Of a DNA stretch of 64,000 bases, positions 58,705-64,000 are shown one piece after another. The stretch lies in NCBI RefSeq assembly GCF_044385915.1, contig NZ_JBISCC010000113.1, positions 1 through 64,000 of the forward strand, written 5' to 3'. The notes beneath the pieces were generated by a model, which saw only the letters and a list, made by a program, of their open reading frames with translations, had not been told where the DNA came from and ran no database searches. Source of the DNA: Thalassobellus citreus (GTDB taxonomy: Bacteria; Bacteroidota; Bacteroidia; Flavobacteriales; Flavobacteriaceae). The position numbers and the translations under genes were made by a program. Numbering within the stretch: the first letter of the stretch is position 1; each line of letters starts with the position of its first letter.

Positions 58705-58812
58705 TTTTAGATGAAGTAGCTCGTGTTAAGGATTGAGCAATTGTTGGAGCTCCTCGCAGAGAGCGACTTGTGAAAGCCTGACTTTTGCCTTTTTCGGCAA
58801 AAGGAACACCCA
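58705..58812. repeat. Dispersed intergenic repeat, copy 3 (inverted)
   Basis: GGATTGAGCAATTGTTGGAG, then a CTCGCAGAG core and GCGACTTGTGAAAGCC, is the inverse of the 32886 copy with a few changes. Confidence 0.65.
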
Positions 58813-58814
58813 TA

Positions 58815-58848
58815 AAAAAACTCCGAAATTGCTTTCGGAGTTTTAATT
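58815..58848 (-). terminator. Terminator of acc operon
   Basis: AACTCCGAAA-loop-TTTCGGAGTT with a T run on the minus strand, directly after accC. Confidence 0.8.
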
Positions 58849-58850
58849 AT

Positions 58851-60206
58851 TTATTCTTCAATGATTTCTTTTTCTATTACAAAGTCTTCCATGAATTTAG
58901 TGGTATAATTACCAGCTAAATAATCTGGATGTTCCATAAGTTGTCTGTGGAACGGTATTGTTGTTTTTATACCCTCTATTACAAACTCGTCTAAGGCACG
59001 TTTCATTTTATTGATAGCCTCTTCTCTTGTTTGCGCTGTTGTAATTAACTTAGCAATCATAGAGTCATAATTTGGCGGAATAGAATACCCAGCATACACA
59101 TGCGTATCTAATCGTACACCATGACCTCCTGGAGCGTGCAATGTTGTAATGCGTCCTGGTGATGGTCTAAAATCATTAAAAGGATCTTCTGCATTTATAC
59201 GACACTCAATAGAATGTAATTTTGGGAAATAATTTTTTCCTGAAATTGGCACACCTGCAGCGACTAGAATTTGCTCGCGAATTAAATCGAAATCTATTAC
59301 TTGTTCTGTTATAGGATGCTCTACTTGAATACGAGTATTCATTTCCATGAAGTAGAAATTACGATGCTTATCTACCAAAAACTCTACGGTTCCTGCGCCT
59401 TCGTACTTTATATACTCTGATGCTTTTACAGCAGCATTACCCATTTTTTCTCTAAGCTCATCTGTCATAAAAGGAGAAGGTACTTCTTCTGTTAACTTTT
59501 GATGACGACGTTGAACAGAACAATCTCTTTCTGATAAATGACAGGCTTTTCCTGTAGAATCTCCTACAATTTGAATTTCGATATGTCTAGGCTCTTCAAT
59601 AAGCTTTTCCATATACATATCATCATTTCCAAAGGCTGCTTTACTTTCTTGTCTTGCAGAATCCCAAGCGTCTTTTAAATCTTCTGGTTTAAAAACACCT
59701 CGCATACCTTTTCCTCCACCACCGGCAGAAGCTTTAAGCATAACAGGGTATCCTGTTTCTACTGCTAATTTTTCGCATTCGGCAAAGTCTTTTATAACTC
59801 CATCACTACCCGGTACACATGGTACACCAGCAGCTTTCATAGTTTCTTTGGCGTTTGCTTTATCGCCCATACGATCTATCATCTCTGGAGAAGCACCAAT
59901 GAATTTTATTCCGTGTTCTTCACAAATTTTTGAAAACTTAGCGTTTTCTGATAAAAATCCGTATCCTGGATGAATGGCATCTGCATTCGTAATTTCGGCA
60001 GCAGCAATAATATTAGACATTTTTAAATAAGACTCGCTACTAGCAGCAGGTCCTATACAAACAGCTTCATCGGCAAATTTTACGTGTAAGCTATCTGCAT
60101 CTGCTGTAGAATATACAGCTACTGATTTAATGCCCATTTCTTTACAGGTTCTAATAACACGAAGTGCTATTTCCCCTCTATTGGCTATTAATATTTTTTT
60201 AAACAT
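58851..60206 (-). CDS. accC: Acetyl-CoA carboxylase biotin carboxylase
   Basis: The 451-residue protein has 'KKILIANRGEIALRVIRTCKEMGI', the ATP-grasp glycine loop 'KASAGGGGKGMRGV', 'FMEMNTRIQVEHPITEQVI' and the biotin carboxylase C domain ('IECRINAEDPFNDFRPSPG'). It carboxylates biotin on AccB. It forms the fabH-accB-accC cluster. Confidence 0.96.
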   Translation of the reverse strand: MFKKILIANRGEIALRVIRTCKEMGIKSVAVYSTADADSLHVKFADEAVCIGPAASSESYLKMSNIIAAAEITNADAIHPGYGFLSENAKFSKICEEHGIKFIGASPEMIDRMGDKANAKETMKAAGVPCVPGSDGVIKDFAECEKLAVETGYPVMLKASAGGGGKGMRGVFKPEDLKDAWDSARQESKAAFGNDDMYMEKLIEEPRHIEIQIVGDSTGKACHLSERDCSVQRRHQKLTEEVPSPFMTDELREKMGNAAVKASEYIKYEGAGTVEFLVDKHRNFYFMEMNTRIQVEHPITEQVIDFDLIREQILVAAGVPISGKNYFPKLHSIECRINAEDPFNDFRPSPGRITTLHAPGGHGVRLDTHVYAGYSIPPNYDSMIAKLITTAQTREEAINKMKRALDEFVIEGIKTTIPFHRQLMEHPDYLAGNYTTKFMEDFVIEKEIIEE

Positions 60207-60292
60207 AACTTCTTGAATTAAAAATTACAAATTCCAATCGCCAAATTCCAAACATTGGATTTAGGGATTTGTATATTGGAATTTTTAATAGG

Positions 60293-60778
60293 TTATGATG
60301 GATCTACTAAAAATAATGGTTGATCGAATTCTACAGGAGAAGAATCATCAACTAATACTTTCACTATTTTTCCTGAAACTTCAGATTCAATTTCATTGAA
60401 AAGCTTCATAGCTTCAATAACACAAAGCACATCACCTTCGGCAATAGTTTGACCTACCTCAACAAATAAAGGTTTATCTGGAGCTGGCTTTCTGTAGAAA
60501 GTACCAATGATTGGCGATTTTATAGTAATATATTTAGAATCTTCTGTTGCTGCTGCCTCTGTGGCTGTTGCTACAGGTGCAGCTTCTGTTGCTACAGGTT
60601 GCACAGGAACTTGTGCTAATTGTGGCATTTGAGCAGCAGGAGCTTGATGTATAATAGTTGTATCAGGCTCTGACCCTGTTTTTATGGTGATTTTGATATC
60701 ATCCATCTCTAATTTAACTTCACTTGCACCAGACTTGGCAACAAATTTAATTAAGTTTTGAATTTCTTTAATATCCAT
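60293..60778 (-). CDS. accB: Biotin carboxyl carrier protein
   Basis: The 161-residue protein has an N-terminal helix, a Pro/Ala/Gln/Val-rich linker (residues about 45-80) and a lipoyl/biotinyl domain with the biotin Lys in 'CVIEAMKLFNEIESE'. It carries CO2 between AccC and AccAD. Confidence 0.95.
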   Translation of the reverse strand: MDIKEIQNLIKFVAKSGASEVKLEMDDIKITIKTGSEPDTTIIHQAPAAQMPQLAQVPVQPVATEAAPVATATEAAATEDSKYITIKSPIIGTFYRKPAPDKPLFVEVGQTIAEGDVLCVIEAMKLFNEIESEVSGKIVKVLVDDSSPVEFDQPLFLVDPS

Positions 60779-60810
60779 AATTTTGCTAATTAAATTACTT
60801 TGGTTTGTGG

Positions 60811-61812
60811 TTAGTTTTTAGAATTATATGCCCATTTTAAATAAATAGACCCCCAATTAAATCCGCCTCCAAAGGCTGCGAATATGACATTATCTCCTTT
60901 TTTAAGTTGCGATTCGTAATCGTTTATTAATAATGGCAAAGTAGCAGACGTAGTATTTCCATACTTTTCTATATTCATCATTACTTTTTCATCTTCTAAC
61001 TCTATACGTTGCGCAGTCGCATCAATAATACGTTTATTTGCTTGATGTGCTGCAAGCCAATCTACTGTTTCTTTTGTTAAATTATTACGCTCTAAAATTT
61101 TAACTGCAGCATCGGCCATATTAAACACAGCATTTTTAAATACGGTTCTACCTTCTTGAAAAGCATATTGACCGCCTTGTTCTAAAATTTCTGCAGTTAA
61201 TTTATGAGAAGAGCCTCCATAAGTAGCTTGTAAAAAATCTCTACCTGTTCCGTCACTTCTTAGGTATTCATCTTGCAACCCTAAACCTTCATCATTTGCT
61301 TCAAATAAAACAGCACCTGCACCATCACCAAAGATAATACAAGTTGCTCTATCTTTATAATTAATAATTGATGACATTTTATCGGCACCAATTAATAATA
61401 CATTTTTATACCGACCAGACTCTATATAACTTGCAGCTACAGACATTCCGAATAAAAAGCTTGAACATGCCGCATCCATATCAAAAGAAAACGCATTAGT
61501 AGCACCAATTTCTGAAGCTGTGTAAGCTGCTGTTGAAGCGGCTTTCATATCTGGAGTTGCCGTAGCAACAATAACAAGTTCTATATCTTTAGGATCAAGA
61601 CCTTTTTTATTAATAAGATCTTCTGCTGCTTTAATAGCTAGGAAAGAAGTTCCTTTTCCGTCGTCTTTAAGAATTCGACGTTCTTTAATTCCTGTTCTAG
61701 AGGTAATCCATTCATCATTTGTATCAACCATTGTCTCAAGGATTTGGTTGGTTAATACGTATTCTGGCACATATGCGCCTACAGCTGTAATTGCCGCTGA
61801 GATTTTACTCAT
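60811..61812 (-). CDS. fabH: Beta-ketoacyl-ACP synthase III
   Basis: The 333-residue thiolase-fold enzyme has the catalytic Cys in 'SFDMDAACSSFLFGMSVA', His in 'DWLAAHQANKRII' and Asn in 'EKYGNTTSATLPLLI'. It starts fatty-acid synthesis by condensing acyl-CoA with malonyl-ACP. It is the first gene of the fabH-accB-accC group and follows rpmF. Confidence 0.95.
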   Translation of the reverse strand: MSKISAAITAVGAYVPEYVLTNQILETMVDTNDEWITSRTGIKERRILKDDGKGTSFLAIKAAEDLINKKGLDPKDIELVIVATATPDMKAASTAAYTASEIGATNAFSFDMDAACSSFLFGMSVAASYIESGRYKNVLLIGADKMSSIINYKDRATCIIFGDGAGAVLFEANDEGLGLQDEYLRSDGTGRDFLQATYGGSSHKLTAEILEQGGQYAFQEGRTVFKNAVFNMADAAVKILERNNLTKETVDWLAAHQANKRIIDATAQRIELEDEKVMMNIEKYGNTTSATLPLLINDYESQLKKGDNVIFAAFGGGFNWGSIYLKWAYNSKN

Positions 61813-61945
61813 AACTTTATAGTTAATTCGACCAAAAAATTATTAATATTGGACAAAAACGTTCAAAATTTTGTGAAAACTACTAAATTTTACTTTAATA
61901 GCACACAAATTATCTGTTTTTGTCTTTAGAAAAGTCATATCATAA

Positions 61946-61972
61946 AAAAAACGCTCATAAATGAGCGTTTTT
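61946..61972 (-). terminator. Terminator after rpmF
   Basis: AAACGCTCAT-TT-ATGAGCGTTTTTTT on the minus strand, between rpmF and fabH. Confidence 0.8.
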
Positions 61973-61992
61973 ATAATATGCGTGCATACTAT

Positions 61993-62196
61993 TTATGCTA
62001 CGTTTTCTACTGCTTCAGAGTTGTCAATTAATACTTGACCTCTGTAGTATAATTTTCCTTCATGCCAGTGTGCTCTGTGATATAAGTGAGCCTCACCTGT
62101 TGTTGGGCAAGTAGCAATCTGTGGCGCAGTTGCTTTATAATGTGTTCTTCTTTTATCTCTTCTTGTTTTCGAGATTTTTCTTTTAGGATGTGCCAT
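61993..62196 (-). CDS. rpmF: 50S ribosomal protein L32
   Basis: The 67-residue protein begins 'AHPKRKISKTRRDKRRTHYKATAPQIATCPTTGEAHLYHRAHWHEG', the L32 signature; only one Cys of the zinc site is seen in this version. It follows the DUF177 gene by 9 bp, the standard pairing. Confidence 0.95.
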   Translation of the reverse strand: MAHPKRKISKTRRDKRRTHYKATAPQIATCPTTGEAHLYHRAHWHEGKLYYRGQVLIDNSEAVENVA

Positions 62197-62205
62197 TTTT
62201 TATAG

Positions 62206-62751
62206 TTATTTATCCGTTAATAGTTTCTTTAATGTATTCCAACGAGGATCTATATCCTCTTCTTTTTGTTTATCTTCTTTAAGCCCAGGGCTTAATTGTT
62301 CTAATTTTTCAAGTATTTCTGAATTTAATGTCCCATCTTCAATTCCAGGATGAACACGCTTAATAGGTACAGCTAGTACTATTAATTCATAAACGTATTG
62401 CTGAATATTAATTTCATAAGTCCCATGAGGGATAATAAGAATATCAATATTTTCATCATTATATTCATCACCAAAATTAACGACTAAATCAAATTCATTT
62501 TCAATGGTTTGATTATAAGGTTCGTTAGTTAAATCGCAATTAATATTAACAAATCCTGAAATTTCAAAATGTAATTCTAGTAAAGTTGCCTTTTTTTCTA
62601 AGACAAGATTTACTTTAACATCTACATTGTTAAAATCTTCATACTCAAAATATTCAAAGAACGTTTCTTTAATTTCATACTCAAACTGATGTTTCCCTAC
62701 CTTTAACCCTACAAATGGAATTGTAAACTCTTTTAATGGCTTCATTCTCAC
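62206..62751 (-). CDS. DUF177 (YceD) family protein
   Basis: The 181-residue acidic protein has 'KEFTIPFVGLKVGKHQFEYEI' and the 'INCDLTNEPYNQTIENEFDLVVNFG' region corresponding to the C-x-R motif of YceD, here with a reduced Cys pattern. DUF177 proteins act in large-subunit rRNA accumulation and precede rpmF, as here. Confidence 0.88.
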   Translation of the reverse strand: MRMKPLKEFTIPFVGLKVGKHQFEYEIKETFFEYFEYEDFNNVDVKVNLVLEKKATLLELHFEISGFVNINCDLTNEPYNQTIENEFDLVVNFGDEYNDENIDILIIPHGTYEINIQQYVYELIVLAVPIKRVHPGIEDGTLNSEILEKLEQLSPGLKEDKQKEEDIDPRWNTLKKLLTDK

Positions 62752-62891
62752 ATCTATTTTGAGCCTGCAAATATATAAATTTTTATTTACGCGGCATTAC
62801 TTATAAACATTTTTTTGTTTATATCTTTAATCTGTCAATAATTTTAATTTTATTATGTAAAATATCTTCTACATATTAAAAAATTAAACCA

Positions 62892-63956
62892 TTAACGATG
62901 CCTCTGTTTACGGTCGATTCTTGGTGCTTTTTTTAACGGATTTGATGTAATTTCTTCATAATCAGATCTGTTTTTAAAAATTTGAATAGCTGTATAGAGC
63001 GCTTCCTTAAATGAATTTTCATCGGCTTCACCCTTTCCTGCTATCTCGTAAGCCGTTCCATGGTCTGGTGATGTTCTAACTTTATTTAAACCGGCTGTAT
63101 AATTTACACCTTGTCCGAATGACAATGTTTTAAAAGGAATGAGTCCTTGGTCGTGATATGATGCAATAATGGCATCAAAATTCTTATAATTATTAGAACC
63201 AAAAAAACTATCTGCTGCATAAGGTCCATAAACCAGTTTCCCTGAATCCTTTATTTTTTTAAGCGTAGGTCTTAACACATCATCATCTTCTGTTCCAATA
63301 ACACCATTGTCTCCTGTATGTGGATTGATTCCTAAAACAGCTATTTTGGGTCTTCCTATTTTGAAATCTTTTAAAAGTGAATTATAAACCGTATTTATTT
63401 TCTTTTCAATTAATTCTGAAGTAATATGATTAGATATATCTTTTACAGGTACATGATCTGTTAGTAAACCTACTCTTAAAGTATCGGTAACCATAAACAT
63501 TAAACTTTCGCCTTCTAACTCTTGTGCTAAATAATCTGTATGTCCAGGAAAATTGAAAGCTTCCGATTGAATGTTATGTTTATTAATAGGTGCTGTAACT
63601 AAAACATCTACATCGCCATTTTTTAAAGCTTGTGTAGCTGATGCCAAAGATTTTATAGCAAATTCACCGATTTTAGGATCTTCTTTTCCAAAATTAATAT
63701 TTACAGGTTCTTTCCAAGCGTTAAAAACATTCACTTTTCCAGAAGCAATTTGATTAATAACATGTATGCTATGAAAATTAATTGCCGACTTAAAATGAGT
63801 TTTTAAAAAACTCATAGATTTAATAGACGCAAAAATTACTGGTGTACAGAAATCTAAAATTCTTTCATCTTGAAACGTTTTTAAAACAATTTCTCCTCCA
63901 ATACCATTTAAGTCTCCAATTGATATTCCTACTATTATATTTTCTGCTTTATTCAT
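62892..63956 (-). CDS. pdxA: 4-hydroxythreonine-4-phosphate dehydrogenase
   Basis: The start at 63956 (MNKAENIIVGISIGDLNGIG) is preferred to an ATG at 63995, because the family begins at this strand. The 354-residue protein has 'APINKHNIQSEAFNFPGHTDYLA', 'LGINPHTGDNG' and 'YHDQGLIPFKTLSF' with the metal-binding His and Asp. It acts in pyridoxal phosphate synthesis. Confidence 0.93.
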   Translation of the reverse strand: MNKAENIIVGISIGDLNGIGGEIVLKTFQDERILDFCTPVIFASIKSMSFLKTHFKSAINFHSIHVINQIASGKVNVFNAWKEPVNINFGKEDPKIGEFAIKSLASATQALKNGDVDVLVTAPINKHNIQSEAFNFPGHTDYLAQELEGESLMFMVTDTLRVGLLTDHVPVKDISNHITSELIEKKINTVYNSLLKDFKIGRPKIAVLGINPHTGDNGVIGTEDDDVLRPTLKKIKDSGKLVYGPYAADSFFGSNNYKNFDAIIASYHDQGLIPFKTLSFGQGVNYTAGLNKVRTSPDHGTAYEIAGKGEADENSFKEALYTAIQIFKNRSDYEEITSNPLKKAPRIDRKQRHR

Positions 63957-64000
63957 TAAAAATGATAAGTTTTGTTCGTAATTTTGATGGTACAAATTTA

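Overview
The window looks like chromosome of a flavobacterium (Bacteroidota, Flavobacteriaceae). It is AT-rich, many promoters fit the Bacteroidota TTG-N19/20-TAnnTTTG form, tRNA genes do not encode CCA, and the housekeeping gene set (fabH-accB-accC, rpmF-DUF177, pdxA, HopJ-like protein, flavobacterial prolyl oligopeptidase) is typical of the family. No assignment below genus level is attempted. All family calls come from reading motifs; no search was run.

Region 1 (about 1-28,600) looks like an integrated element ending beside a tRNA-Ala gene. Its left part carries mobile-element genes: an SF3 helicase/primase-like protein, a small excisionase-like HTH protein, paralogous small proteins, a frameshifted HEPN-type gene and an XRE regulator. 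Next comes an array of 13 different tRNA genes on the minus strand. To its right are minus-strand operons for RNA repair: unknown basic protein-RtcB-nucleotidyltransferase-Ntn hydrolase-PrfH-TPR protein, then a single-domain S24-like protein, and RtcB2-CCA-adding-enzyme-like-two MNT nucleotidyltransferases. A divergent HD-WYL pair follows. Then an ADP-ribose/NAD operon (SPFH, NAD-kinase-like, two macro domains, an ART-like protein, ADP-ribosylglycohydrolase, DUF4291), an NrtR-like NUDIX regulator, and a DUF6493/SWIM pair.

Region 2 (28,600-49,350) is mostly core genome: Usp, GNAT, MATE, PKHD oxygenase, QueD, LpxH, MFS, RecJ, OsmC, AhpD-like, an OLD-type ATPase/nuclease, HopJ, RsmI, Tdk, Alr, MscL, Asd, peptidases and an ABC ATPase.

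Region 3 (49,345-57,044) is a second, smaller RNA-repair locus: a WYL regulator fused to a phytanoyl-CoA-dioxygenase-like domain, an unknown 192-residue protein, prfH, a TPR protein, a short tRNA cluster, a slipin-type SPFH protein and RtcB2. Region 4 (57,044-64,000) is core genome again.

The main discovery candidate is the regulatory and tRNA logic shared by the two RNA-repair loci. (i) Five short leader ORFs (20-42 codons) with very broad amino-acid content each precede an intrinsic terminator and contain a segment complementary to the terminator's 5' arm. This is the layout of transcription attenuation that senses depletion of many tRNAs at once. The two leaders before the 13-tRNA array use all 11 amino acids that the array serves. 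(ii) The tRNA cluster of region 3 holds two tRNAs whose 3' half lies upstream of the 5' half (circularly permuted): a CAT-anticodon tRNA opened in the anticodon loop and a Leu(TAG) opened in the variable arm. RtcB-type RNA ligase would be a natural enzyme to close them. (iii) Five promoters share the operator TACGCAA-N5-TTGCGYA exactly 9 bp before AATATTTG (or a close match). At both WYL genes the same operator covers the -33 TTG of the divergent promoter at a fixed distance. (iv) A two-hairpin 5' leader RNA is conserved, with a compensatory change, between the region-1 RtcB2 gene and the region-3 tRNA cluster. Together these suggest a self-monitoring system that senses loss of many tRNAs, then makes release factor H, RNA ligase, end-processing enzymes and replacement tRNAs. 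The function is inference; the sequence arrangements are read directly.
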